From assembly GCF_000747665.1 (NCBI RefSeq), contig NZ_BBKT01000032.1, forward strand, positions 41,481 through 105,480: DNA of 64,000 nt, given 5' to 3'. Positions 35,964-44,468 of this stretch are shown piece by piece (position 1 is the stretch's first letter; the number at the start of each line of letters is the position of its first letter). The position numbers and the translations under genes are program-made. This stretch comes from Thermoanaerobacterium saccharolyticum (GTDB lineage Bacteria > Bacillota > Thermoanaerobacteria > Thermoanaerobacterales > Thermoanaerobacteraceae). Below the pieces are notes generated by a model. The model worked only from the letters and a program-made list of their open reading frames with translations, did not search any database and had not been told where the DNA came from.

Positions 35964-36536
35964 TCATATTTTTTCGATTTTATACTTTATCTTTACGATT
36001 TCTTCATACAAAAGTGCTATATCTGCTTTCGTTGCTGGAAGGTTGTACATGGATCTGTCGCTTTCAAAATTCAATGGACTTAAATTAGCAAAAAAAGTCT
36101 TCATCATGGCAGCGTCTCTTAAATGCTTCTCTATTGTAATCTTCTTTTGATAAACTTTTATCCTGCTGTCGCCAATGCTTACAACGCAATACGTAGAATA
36201 CTCTTCAATCTTATTTATCTTCTCATAGCACACATATCCATATGACACATCTTTAGCTACTTTGGGAATCCTGGATTTTAACTGCACAAGCGTAAAGTTT
36301 CGAGCCAATGGAATTGGAAAAGTATTCTTTATGCCAAGGCTTTTTGCGTATTTTTCTTTTATAGCGCTTAAATCTACAGCATACTTTTTCAAAGTCTTTT
36401 TCAGGCAGCTTTTGACGCTGCATTTTATACGTGATACATTTCCATTTAAGTCTATTAATTCCGTCCCATCTCCGTAATCATCAAGATAACAAGGCAATAT
36501 AGCAAGGTACACATCAGGTATATCAAAGTCCTTCAT
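35964..36536 (-). CDS. Hypothetical protein, distantly ComK-like
   Basis: A 190-residue soluble basic protein. The order of blocks resembles ComK: an opening Ile/Leu-rich strand pair with LIDLNG, a K-rich middle (YAKSLGIKNTFPIPLARNFT), a YGYVCYEKI strand, GDSRIKVYQKKITIEKHLRD, then AAMMKTFF. ComK of bacilli is 192 residues and drives competence. Similarity is by eye only and weak. Location between HD-GYP and recD2/comF is compatible. It could also be an unrelated DNA-binding or regulatory protein. Confidence 0.55.
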   Translation of the reverse strand: MKDFDIPDVYLAILPCYLDDYGDGTELIDLNGNVSRIKCSVKSCLKKTLKKYAVDLSAIKEKYAKSLGIKNTFPIPLARNFTLVQLKSRIPKVAKDVSYGYVCYEKINKIEEYSTYCVVSIGDSRIKVYQKKITIEKHLRDAAMMKTFFANLSPLNFESDRSMYNLPATKADIALLYEEIVKIKYKIEKI

Positions 36537-36632
36537 CTACATTACTCCTTTGCGAACTAATGTTTGTATTTATTATATAAAATAACAACTTCAAAGTCAA
36601 TATATGGATATGGATTTAAATAATTTTCCGAA

Positions 36633-36665
36633 TTTTTTTTTTTTTTGTTTTTTTTTTTTTTTTTT
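36633..36665. repeat. Long poly-T tract (T14-G-T18)
   Basis: A 33-base run of T broken by one G, in the 214-base gap between the divergently transcribed ComK-like and HD-GYP genes. It is by far the longest homopolymer here. It may stiffen the promoter region, vary in length, or be mis-sequenced. Confidence 0.8.
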
Positions 36666-36750
36666 GAATTTTATTACAATGCATGAAATTATTGACTGCT
36701 ATAAAAATTTATAATATAATATTAATTGTCGAAAAAAGGGGAAAAATGAG

Positions 36751-37350
36751 ATGAATTATGATGAAGAAAAACTGATGTCGCATCTTTTAATGTCGCTAAA
36801 AAACTACCATTACGAGACGTACAAGCACAGCATAAGAGTCGCAAAGTTATCATACAATGTAGCAAACATGATGCGGCTCAACATAAAGGAAAAAATAACG
36901 ATATATAAGGGCGCATTGCTGCACGATATAGGCAAAGTAATGATTCCAATTAATATTCTTGCAAAACCAGACAAACTTACAGAATTGGAATACGACATCA
37001 TGAAATTGCATCCTAAATACGGCGCAGATATGTTAGAGGCTTTAACACCGCTTGCATATTTAACGCCTATTGTGCTATATCATCACGAAAGGCTTGATGA
37101 AACAGGTTATCCTTATGGACTAAAAATCATTCCATTTAGCGCTCAAATCGTGGCAGTGTGCGATTCCTTTGATGCGATGACAAACGATAGACAGTATAGA
37201 AAAGCTAAAAGCCCTATTGAGGCAATACGTGATTTGAGAGAATGTGATGCAAAGTACAACCAAATGCTTGTTTCAGCATTAGAAAATGTAGTTAAAACAA
37301 ACAGCCAAATTTTTGAAAAAGAAACTAAAAACAATGGAATCGTCATCTAA
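36751..37350 (+). CDS. Stand-alone HD-GYP domain protein
   Basis: A 199-residue protein consisting almost only of an HD-GYP domain: ALLHDIGKVMIPINILAKPD, MKLHPKYGADML, YHHERLDETGYPYGL and CDSFDAMTNDRQYRKA. All expected metal-ligand positions and the GYP motif are present, so it is probably an active cyclic di-GMP phosphodiesterase. There is no sensor domain or membrane helix. The second HD-GYP gene in the window. GGGGAAAAATGAG precedes the ATG. Confidence 0.9.
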   Translation: MNYDEEKLMSHLLMSLKNYHYETYKHSIRVAKLSYNVANMMRLNIKEKITIYKGALLHDIGKVMIPINILAKPDKLTELEYDIMKLHPKYGADMLEALTPLAYLTPIVLYHHERLDETGYPYGLKIIPFSAQIVAVCDSFDAMTNDRQYRKAKSPIEAIRDLRECDAKYNQMLVSALENVVKTNSQIFEKETKNNGIVI

Positions 37351-37427
37351 TTTATGCTATAATAAAAGTAGCGGAGCGTACAATTTTTATACAAGCTGCG
37401 GCTATAAATAATATAAATAAAAGCCGC

Positions 37428-37453
37428 AAAGCCCGGAGTTTTTTCCGGGCTTT
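37428..37453. terminator. Hairpin between HD-GYP gene and metK
   Basis: AAAGCCCGGA / TCCGGGCTTT stem, 6-base loop, 7 bases past the metK stop. T-tract is short on both strands. Confidence 0.65.
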
Positions 37454-37460
37454 AAAATTA

Positions 37461-38648
37461 TTATTTATTAAAAGCAAGTTTTTTCAGTATCTCAGCTCTG
37501 TCAGTTCTCTCCCATGTAAGGTCAAGATCTGTGCGGCCAAAATGTCCATACGCTGCAACTTGTCTGTAAATAGGCCTTCTTAGATCAAGATCTCTTATGA
37601 TAGCAGCAGGTCTTAAATCAAATACTTTTTTAACTATTTCAGATATTTCTTCGTCAGATATTTTTCCAGTGCCAAATGTATCTACATTGACTTCTAATGG
37701 TGTAGCTACGCCTATGGCATATGCCAATTGAACTTCACACTTTTCAGCAAGTCCAGCAGCCACGATGTTTTTTGCCACATACCTTGCAGCGTACGCAGCA
37801 GACCTGTCTACTTTCGATGGATCTTTGCCAGAAAAAGCTCCACCGCCATGCCTTGCATAACCGCCATAAGTGTCTACTATTATCTTCCTTCCAGTAAGAC
37901 CGCTATCCCCTTGTGGTCCGCCAACTACGAATCTTCCCGTCGGATTTACATATATCTTCGTGTCTTCATCAATAAGCTCTGGTGGAACGATAGGTTTTAT
38001 AACAAATTCTTTTACGTCATTTTCAATCTTATCATGATCCACATCTGGCGAGTGCTGTGTAGATACGACAATTGAATCGACTCTTTTTGGAACATCATCA
38101 ACGTACTCAATCGTCACCTGTGTCTTTCCATCCGGCCTTAGATAATCTAAAGTGCCATTTTTCCTTACCTCTGCTAATCTGCGAGCAAGTCTATGTGCTA
38201 ATGATATTGGAAGAGGCATAAGCTCAGGCGTCTCTGTACATGCGTATCCAAACATCATGCCTTGGTCTCCAGCGCCTTGTTCTTCCAGCTCATCGTGTGA
38301 AACGCCTTTTTTTACTTCCAGCGCCTTATCAACTCCCAATGCTATATCTGGAGACTGTTCATCTATTGATGTAAGCACAGAGCATGTATCTGCATCAAAG
38401 CCGTACTTTGCGCGTGTATACCCTATCTCTTCTATGACTTTTCTTGCAATTTTTGGTATATCAACGTAGCACTTTGTGGATATTTCCCCCATTACCAATA
38501 CCATGCCTGTCGTGACAGCAGTCTCGCAGGCTATCCTTGCATATGGATCATTTTTTAAGATCTCATCTACAATAGCATCAGATATCTGATCGCAAATTTT
38601 ATCTGGATGTCCTTCAGTAACTGATTCTGAAGTAAAATACTTTTTCAT
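37461..38648 (-). CDS. metK: S-adenosylmethionine synthetase
   Basis: A 395-residue enzyme that makes AdoMet from Met and ATP. Family motifs: [20 protein letters not shown] at the N-terminus, [12 protein letters not shown] near 120 and [16 protein letters not shown] near 265. Standard length. A SAM-I riboswitch with a terminator precedes it, so expression should fall when AdoMet is plentiful. Confidence 0.98.
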   Translation of the reverse strand: MKKYFTSESVTEGHPDKICDQISDAIVDEILKNDPYARIACETAVTTGMVLVMGEISTKCYVDIPKIARKVIEEIGYTRAKYGFDADTCSVLTSIDEQSPDIALGVDKALEVKKGVSHDELEEQGAGDQGMMFGYACTETPELMPLPISLAHRLARRLAEVRKNGTLDYLRPDGKTQVTIEYVDDVPKRVDSIVVSTQHSPDVDHDKIENDVKEFVIKPIVPPELIDEDTKIYVNPTGRFVVGGPQGDSGLTGRKIIVDTYGGYARHGGGAFSGKDPSKVDRSAAYAARYVAKNIVAAGLAEKCEVQLAYAIGVATPLEVNVDTFGTGKISDEEISEIVKKVFDLRPAAIIRDLDLRRPIYRQVAAYGHFGRTDLDLTWERTDRAEILKKLAFNK

Positions 38649-38696
38649 CTGTATCCTCCTTTTTAAATCACATAAAAGACCTTAAACAAAATAAAA

Positions 38697-38826
38697 CCTC
38701 TCCAAAAGAAGAGGCACATCCACCCTCATCTTTCAGAAGCAAACTTCTGCGAGAATTAGCACCTTGTCGTAAGACAGGTTGCCGGGCTTCATAGGGCTCT
38801 TCCCTCCACCTCTCTTGATAAGAGTT
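38697..38826 (-). promoter_or_regulatory. SAM-I (S-box) riboswitch with terminator, upstream of metK
   Basis: Minus-strand leader contains the S-box core in order: CTCTTATCAAGAGAGGTGGA (P1/P2), GGGAAGAGCCCTATGAAGCC, CGGCAACCTGT, AAGGTGCTAATTC and AGATGAGGGT. The aptamer spans about 38718-38826. A hairpin CCTCTTC / GGAGAGG at 38697-38714 followed by TTTTATTTT forms the terminator that SAM binding would favour. Confidence 0.95.
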
Positions 38827-38882
38827 TCACTTATTTAACTTTAAATATAATATCACAGTGCAACTAATAAGTCAATGAAAAG

Positions 38883-38914
38883 TGAAAAAGTGCTTGATGG
38901 CAATCAAGCACTTT
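38883..38914 (-). terminator. Terminator after the peroxiredoxin-rubrerythrin operon
   Basis: AAAGTGCTTGAT / ATCAAGCACTTT stem (12 bp) with a 4-base loop and a following TTTTTCAC on the minus strand, 38 bases past the rubrerythrin stop. Confidence 0.8.
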
Positions 38915-38951
38915 AAAGTTGATATATGATAATGAAGGGGTTTTATGCCTT

Positions 38952-39455
38952 TTAGAAAGCAACAAACTTATCTCTTGGAGCACCGCATACTGGGCATTTT
39001 TCTGGAGCCGTATCAATTGCCGTATATCCGCAAACAGGGCAAATGTACACTTTAGAAATAGCTATGTCTTCATTTTTAAGTGCGGCAGCCTTTGCATCCG
39101 TGTACATCTTTGCATGTAGTTTTTCAGCTTCAAGAGCATAGTTGAAGCTTTTATCTGCAGATTTTTCTTCCTGCAAATCTGCTACAGCTTTATATGCAGG
39201 ATACATTTCTTCTACTTCAAATGTCTCACCTGCTATAGCCTTGTCAAGGTTAGATACTGTGTCTTTTACCTCTCCCAATGTCTTGTAGTGATTTGTAGCA
39301 TGAACTAATTCAGCATAAGATATGGCTCTAAAAAGCTTTGCTATATTTGGCTTACCCTCCTTTTCAGCCACATCAGCAAAAATTTGATACCTCATGTGAG
39401 CCTGACTTTCACCTGCGTAAGCATCGCTTAGATTTTTTGTCGTCATTTCTCTCAT
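38952..39455 (-). CDS. rbr: Rubrerythrin
   Basis: A 167-residue peroxide-reducing non-haem iron protein. Residues 1-125 form the four-helix di-iron domain (YAGESQAHMRYQIFADVAEK with the first ExxH, later ELVHATNHYKTLGE). Residues 135-167 form a rubredoxin-like centre (VCPVCGYTAIDTAPEKCPVC, with two CxxC pairs). It removes H2O2 in anaerobes. It follows the peroxiredoxin gene by 19 bases. Confidence 0.96.
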   Translation of the reverse strand: MREMTTKNLSDAYAGESQAHMRYQIFADVAEKEGKPNIAKLFRAISYAELVHATNHYKTLGEVKDTVSNLDKAIAGETFEVEEMYPAYKAVADLQEEKSADKSFNYALEAEKLHAKMYTDAKAAALKNEDIAISKVYICPVCGYTAIDTAPEKCPVCGAPRDKFVAF

Positions 39456-39474
39456 TTCAAAATCTCCTCCTTTT

Positions 39475-39975
39475 TTAATCTAATACTTTATCCCCTGGTT
39501 TCCAACCAACGGGGCAAGCATGACCTGTTTGAAGTGCATTAAGCACCCTCAATATTTCATCGACATTTCTGCCGATTACTGGCTCATGAACAACCTCGTA
39601 ATCAACAACCCCTTCAGGGTTAATGATAAATGCGGCTCTTAATGCTATGCCAGCATCTTCAATTAGAATGCCATATTGTTTTGTAACTTCCTTGTTGTAA
39701 TCAGATAAAAGCGGAAAATCAACACCACCAAGGCTATCTATCCATGCCTTGTGTGAATAAACGCTATCTGTGTTGATGCCTAATAGCTCAGCATTAAGTT
39801 TGTCAAACTCAGGCTTCATCCTATTAAACTCTGGTATCTCAGTTGAACATACTGATGAAAAATCCAGTGGATAAAAGAAAAGCACTACCCATTTTCCTTT
39901 ATAATCACTTAAAGATATTTGACCTTTTGTGCTATCTAACTTAAAGTCAGGAGCTTTTTTACCTACTAATGACAT
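39475..39975 (-). CDS. Peroxiredoxin (AhpC/TSA family)
   Basis: A 166-residue thiol peroxidase. The active-site region FFYPLDFSSVCSTEIPEFNR carries the peroxidatic Cys (about residue 47) in a PxDFSSVC form of the usual PxxxTxxC motif, and a resolving Cys is plausible in TGHACPVGWKPG at the end. It reduces peroxides, probably via thioredoxin. Co-transcribed with rubrerythrin. Confidence 0.93.
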   Translation of the reverse strand: MSLVGKKAPDFKLDSTKGQISLSDYKGKWVVLFFYPLDFSSVCSTEIPEFNRMKPEFDKLNAELLGINTDSVYSHKAWIDSLGGVDFPLLSDYNKEVTKQYGILIEDAGIALRAAFIINPEGVVDYEVVHEPVIGRNVDEILRVLNALQTGHACPVGWKPGDKVLD

Positions 39976-40198
39976 ATGTACCCACCTCTCACCTATTCTT
40001 AGTCAATTATCACATCAGATAAGCTATTAATATTTTGTTTCTATTAATAACTATTTTCCCTTCACAAGTATTATTATACATCATTTATTTTTTAAGTCAA
40101 TAGGATTTGGAAATTTTTTTATCGATGTTTTTTAAAATTATTGTGAATAGAAAATTTTGAAGGAGGAAATAAAAAAAGGCCACTTAGCCTTGTATTCA

Positions 40199-40284
40199 TG
40201 GTGGAGGGAGATGGATTCGAACCATCGAAGGCACCAGCCAACAGATTTACAGTCTGCCCCCTTTAGCCACTTGGGTATCCCTCC
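40199..40284 (-). tRNA. tRNA-Tyr (GTA)
   Basis: Minus-strand tRNA with acceptor GGAGGGA/TCCCTCC, anticodon loop in CAGACTGTAAATCTG (GTA), a long variable arm as expected for tRNA-Tyr, GGTTCGAATCC T-arm and an encoded 3' CCA. Confidence 0.95.
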
Positions 40285-40329
40285 ATGAGTATTTTATTTT
40301 AATGTGAGAAAAATATTCACAAATAGAAA

Positions 40330-40405
40330 TGGTGGTCGCAATAGGGCTCGAACCTATGACCCCCTGCTTGTAAGGCAGGTGCTCTCCCAGCTGAGCTATA
40401 CGACC
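40330..40405 (-). tRNA. tRNA-Val (TAC)
   Basis: 76 nt including encoded CCA. Acceptor GGTCGTA pairs TGCGACC; anticodon stem-loop CTGCCTTACAAGCAG gives TAC; T-arm GGTTCGAGCCC. Confidence 0.95.
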
Positions 40406-40410
40406 AATCA

Positions 40411-40486
40411 TGGTCGGGGTGGAGGGACTCGAACCCCCGACCCCATGCTCCCAAAGCACGTGCGCTACCAACTGCGCTACACCCCG
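40411..40486 (-). tRNA. tRNA-Pro (TGG)
   Basis: 76 nt including encoded CCA. Begins CGGGGTGTAGCGCAG; anticodon arm CGTGCTTTGGGAGCATG gives TGG; T-arm GGGTTCGAGTCCC. First of the three-tRNA cluster Pro-Val-Tyr. Confidence 0.95.
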
Positions 40487-40779
40487 GCGTCTTGCGACAT
40501 ATTTGATTATAGTTTAAATCTATTAATTTCACAAGATTTATTATTCCTCATTTTAGCCGGTTTACATCAGTTAATTTGGCATTTTTTCAATGTTTTTCGC
40601 TTATACTCTATTTATCTTTTATAATCATTATACGCAATTTAGGCAATAATAATATTAGTTTTTATTTTTATTTTATGAAATTGTAACACGACTGTAATAT
40701 ACAAAAGGTACAATATGGTTATATGCTGCTGAAGATAAATTTTCATAAAAACATTTAAAAATACATAGGAGGGATTTTT

Positions 40780-43149
40780 TTGAAATACCGAAAAGCTATA
40801 AGCATGTGTCTATCATCATTAATTATCTTTTCATCGATTTTTATAAATGGTATCGCTGCAGATGCCTACACCGTAATAACTTCAAATGAAAGCCAGCAAA
40901 TATTAAGTAGAGGAGTTACAGAAAAAAACATTACATATTTCACAACAGATGGTTTCATCAATATCAATGTCTTAGATGTAGACTTAAGCGACAATAATAC
41001 ATCAATCTCCACTATTTTTAATCCATCAGGTTTTAAAGACAGAATGGATGTGGAAGACATGGCAAATGGCAACGGTGCAATAGCGGCAGTAAACGGTGAT
41101 TTTTTTGACACGAAGCAAGGGTTTATCGTAGGAGCATCGGTTAAAGACGGAAATCTTTTAACCATCCCATACTATCAGGGAAATTATGCTACATTTGCCA
41201 TAGATAAAAACAACGTGCCATCAATAGGATATTGGAAAAGCACTTCTCTTAGCATCACACTTCCTGATGGAAGTCAAATTCCTGTAAGTGCCTTAAACAA
41301 CATAGGCTCCATAGGTAACGGAACGTCTTGCGTCATATTTACAAAGGACTGGAATGATGAGACACCAGGTCTAAGCGGCAGCTATAAAGATCTCGTTGAA
41401 GTATTGGTTGACAGAAACAATAGTGTTTTAGAAGTAAGGCAAAGCCAAGGTCCTGCAGCGATTCCCGATGGAGGCTATTCTATAGATGCAACAGGAGATA
41501 TTGCAAAGGTTTTATTAAATCTAAAACAGGGAGATAAAATCATCAAAAATATCTCTACAGATCCTCCATTTGACAACTTTAAGATGGCTGTTAGCGGAGG
41601 AACTATTCTGGTTCAAAACGGGTCAATACCGCCGCAATTTACCGACAATGTGGATGGCATATATGCAAGGACAGCTATAGGATATACCGAAGACAAAAAG
41701 CATGTAATAATAGCAACGGTTGACAACGCCAATACAAGAGGAATGACAGAAAGTGAATTAGCGCAGCTTATGTTAAGCTTAGGCGCCTATGATGCAATGA
41801 ATTTAGATGGTGGCGGCTCAACTCAAATGGCTATAAGACCTTTAGGAGATAGCCAAGCGAAGCTTCAAAACGAAGTCCCTGGTTTCGAAAGGAATGTAGC
41901 AAACGGCATTGGTGTATTCAACACAGCACCAACAGGAAATCTATACGCTATAAAAGTTGAAGCAGACAGCCCAAATGTCTTTGTAGGCACCCACAGAGCA
42001 ATCACTGTAAAAGGATATGATGCAAATTATCAACCAGTAAAAATCGATCAAAACTCCGTATCATTCTCTATAAGCGGCATAGCAGGAAGATTTGATGGAA
42101 ATGAATTTATGCCTCAAAGTGCAGGTGACGGCATAATAGTAGCAAGAGTAGGCAATGTGACTGGTACACTGAAAATAAAGGCTTTAGATGCTATAGCAGA
42201 CATAAGATTTACACCTTATTCCGTGAATATAGATAAAGGTACAACTACATCAATATCAGTTATAGGAAAAGATATAAACGGCTATAGAGCACCTATAGAA
42301 GACAGAGACATAAGCTGGACTGTTTACAACAATGTAGGCACTATTTCGGATGGCGTCTTCAAAGCAGCAAACAACGATCTATCTGGTGCTTTGTCGGCAA
42401 ATATAAATGGAAAAGTAGGAAATTTAATGGTAAAAGTTGGACAAGGATCAGATTTTGATGCGTCACAGCTTCCAAATCCATTAAACTTTGAATCTATTGA
42501 CAGCAAAAACAAGGAAGTAAGCGTCAGCAACACCAATGATTCGTTTAAATTCATGGTACTTGGAGACACAGATTACAATACGCTTTTGAAGCTTCAAATT
42601 TCCTTAAAAGCCGCCAGCATAGCCAATAAAGACTATCCTTTAGTAGTTTTCACAGGGGATGTAAATGACAAAGTCTTAAAATCCCTTACAGTCCCATATA
42701 TAAAAGCAGGTAATTCTTATGGAGTATATGACTTTAGAAATTCAACATTTATCATGTTGGATGATACTAATGGAGGTTTGCTATCATCCAATAAAGACCA
42801 GTGGAGTTGGTTTTTAAACACATTAAACAGCGTAAAAGGAGATAACCTATTTGTAGTTTTGCCAAAGCCTGTATGGGGCTCCGATGGATTCAAAGACACT
42901 AAAGAAGCACAACTTTTTGAAGATACACTGCAAAAATTCAGAGAAGATACAGGTAAAAACGTCTGGATAATATACAATGGCAACACACCTTTTTATACGA
43001 CATTGAATGACAACATAAGGTATATATCTAATTACGGAACAAATAATAGCGGTGGAAGTATGGACATATACAATGACGCCAGATACATTTCAATAATGGT
43101 AAACGGAAAAGACATTTATTATCAAGATAAAAATTTATTTGCAAAGTAG
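40780..43149 (+). CDS. Secreted NAGPA-type phosphodiester glycosidase with Ig-like and degenerate phosphoesterase-like domains
   Basis: A 789-residue exported protein starting with TTG, 7 bases after AGGAGG. Signal peptide in residues 1-30 (ISMCLSSLIIFSSIF). Residues 80-385 form a NAGPA domain (GAIAAVNGDFFDTKQGFIVG, YDAMNLDGGGSTQMAI), a family that removes sugars linked by phosphodiesters. Residues 395-565 look like two Ig-like repeats. Residues 575-789 resemble a calcineurin-like phosphoesterase (FMVLGDTDYN, VVFTGDVND), but the GNH and GHxH motifs are missing, so that part is probably inactive. No LPXTG or SLH anchor. Likely acts on cell-wall polymers. Confidence 0.85.
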   Translation: MKYRKAISMCLSSLIIFSSIFINGIAADAYTVITSNESQQILSRGVTEKNITYFTTDGFININVLDVDLSDNNTSISTIFNPSGFKDRMDVEDMANGNGAIAAVNGDFFDTKQGFIVGASVKDGNLLTIPYYQGNYATFAIDKNNVPSIGYWKSTSLSITLPDGSQIPVSALNNIGSIGNGTSCVIFTKDWNDETPGLSGSYKDLVEVLVDRNNSVLEVRQSQGPAAIPDGGYSIDATGDIAKVLLNLKQGDKIIKNISTDPPFDNFKMAVSGGTILVQNGSIPPQFTDNVDGIYARTAIGYTEDKKHVIIATVDNANTRGMTESELAQLMLSLGAYDAMNLDGGGSTQMAIRPLGDSQAKLQNEVPGFERNVANGIGVFNTAPTGNLYAIKVEADSPNVFVGTHRAITVKGYDANYQPVKIDQNSVSFSISGIAGRFDGNEFMPQSAGDGIIVARVGNVTGTLKIKALDAIADIRFTPYSVNIDKGTTTSISVIGKDINGYRAPIEDRDISWTVYNNVGTISDGVFKAANNDLSGALSANINGKVGNLMVKVGQGSDFDASQLPNPLNFESIDSKNKEVSVSNTNDSFKFMVLGDTDYNTLLKLQISLKAASIANKDYPLVVFTGDVNDKVLKSLTVPYIKAGNSYGVYDFRNSTFIMLDDTNGGLLSSNKDQWSWFLNTLNSVKGDNLFVVLPKPVWGSDGFKDTKEAQLFEDTLQKFREDTGKNVWIIYNGNTPFYTTLNDNIRYISNYGTNNSGGSMDIYNDARYISIMVNGKDIYYQDKNLFAK

Positions 43150-43180
43150 AAGATGCGCTTAAAGCGCATCTTCTACTTTG
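43142..43180. terminator. Bidirectional terminator, perfect 19-bp inverted repeat
   Basis: Arms 43142-43160 and 43162-43180 are perfectly complementary around a single base. The repeat contains the stop codon of the plus-strand gene and the last codons of the minus-strand gene, so both convergent ORFs end inside the hairpin. Confidence 0.8.
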
Positions 43181-43841
43181 ATGTATTTTTCTCATCAAAA
43201 TACTTTTCTACAATACTTTTTAAAAAGTCTATATCTCCCACTGACAAATGCTTTTTAAGTATATCCATCATTTCATAGCTTTCTTTTTCTGTCACACCAT
43301 CTTGAGACATTTTCATGATCTCACCTATGCCTGACGGACTTAATTTCATCAATATGCCTATAGCTTTAGATTTAGTTGCAAAGTCCATTTCTCTTTGAAC
43401 ACTTAATATTTTTTCAGGTGTCACAACTATTCTATTCAAGTTTAAATTTTCACTGCTTTCTTTCGAATTGCTGTTGCCGTTTATCTTTGTAAACTCTCTA
43501 TTTCTTTCTTGGATTAATTTGTCCAGCGATTTTTCATCAAATTTTCTTACATCATTTTCTTCACTGTCTTTTTTATCTGAATCTTTCTTTTCGCTTTTTT
43601 CATTATCTACTGCAGATTTATCTTCATTTTCTTTTACATTCTGAGTAGTGTTAAAAACAGGCACCTGCAATTCATTTTGATTAATTTTATCTACAGATGA
43701 ATAGTATGTACTCTCATTTGTTGTTTTTAAGACTTCATTTGGAGGCGGCTGTTCTTTTATAAAAACATCAAGCATAAATATAATACTGACAGCCGTAACA
43801 AAGACGACGAACCCAATGATATAGATTGATTTTTTCACCAA
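43173..43841 (-). CDS. Hypothetical single-pass membrane protein with charged linker
   Basis: A 222-residue protein: one N-terminal helix (SIYIIGFVVFVTAVSIIFML), a 90-residue low-complexity Lys/Glu/Asp/Ser linker (KSEKKDSDKKDSEENDV) and a C-terminal helical domain of about 75 residues (ATKSKAIGILMKLSPSGIGE, IMKMSQDGVTEKESYEMMDI). The tail recalls MgtE-N/FliG-type helical repeats seen in motility or magnesium proteins, without a firm match. The domain is probably outside the membrane. I do not recognise the family. Confidence 0.75.
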   Translation of the reverse strand: MVKKSIYIIGFVVFVTAVSIIFMLDVFIKEQPPPNEVLKTTNESTYYSSVDKINQNELQVPVFNTTQNVKENEDKSAVDNEKSEKKDSDKKDSEENDVRKFDEKSLDKLIQERNREFTKINGNSNSKESSENLNLNRIVVTPEKILSVQREMDFATKSKAIGILMKLSPSGIGEIMKMSQDGVTEKESYEMMDILKKHLSVGDIDFLKSIVEKYFDEKNTSK

Positions 43842-43914
43842 AAAACACTCCCTTCGAATACTTTTATTATTTCATCCTTAACTGCATTTAATACAAATTT
43901 TGGAGGAAGATTTT

Positions 43915-44460
43915 ATGGATGAATTGCGGGTTAGGTATGACGATAAAAGCGCCATCAAACTCATGTCAGCGTATTTAGCAGAGGAAATAAACTTTGATTC
44001 TGTAATACTTTGCATAGGTACCGATAAATGCATCGGAGATTCGTTAGGCCCTATTGTAGGAGACATGATATCAAAAATGACCAGCGGCATAAATGTATAT
44101 GGGACATTGAAAAATCCGATACATGCAATGAACCTTGAAGAAAACATCGCCCATATAAAAAGAAAGCATCCATACAGCAACATCATTGCCGTTGATGCTT
44201 GTCTTGGAGATAAGGACAACATAGGTAAAATATCCATAAAAAAATCGCCAATATATCCAGGCAAAGGAGTAGGAAAAGTATTGCCTGCTGTCGGCGACAT
44301 ATCTATAATAGGCGTGATTGACGCCTTTGACATAATACCTGTACATAATACAAGGCTTGGATTTGTATTTGAGATGGCAGAAGTCATCGCCATGAGCATA
44401 CATAGAGCCTTTTACTTAAAAGCAGCCATAAAAAATAACTCTGACATAAGTCAGAGCTAA
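43915..44460 (+). CDS. yyaC: YyaC-type spore protease (DUF1256)
   Basis: A 181-residue protein with the YyaC core: SVILCIGTDKCIGDSLGPIV near residue 32, YGTLKNPIHAMNLEENI, NIIAVDACLGDKDNIGKI near 98 and GKGVGKVLPAVGDISIIGVI. It is related to the GPR/HybD hydrogenase-maturation protease fold and is found only in spore formers. The ATG at 43915 follows GGAGGAAG; a longer start overlaps that site. Its last codons form the terminator hairpin. Confidence 0.9.
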   Translation: MDELRVRYDDKSAIKLMSAYLAEEINFDSVILCIGTDKCIGDSLGPIVGDMISKMTSGINVYGTLKNPIHAMNLEENIAHIKRKHPYSNIIAVDACLGDKDNIGKISIKKSPIYPGKGVGKVLPAVGDISIIGVIDAFDIIPVHNTRLGFVFEMAEVIAMSIHRAFYLKAAIKNNSDISQS

Positions 44461-44468
44461 TCTTTTTT
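44439..44468 (+). terminator. Terminator of yyaC
   Basis: CTCTGAC ATAA GTCAGAG hairpin within the last codons of yyaC, followed by CTAATC and a T7 run. Confidence 0.7.

Noticed and set aside
40304..40532. ORFs across the tRNA cluster (both strands)
   Set aside because: They are read-throughs of tRNA-Pro, tRNA-Val and tRNA-Tyr sequences.
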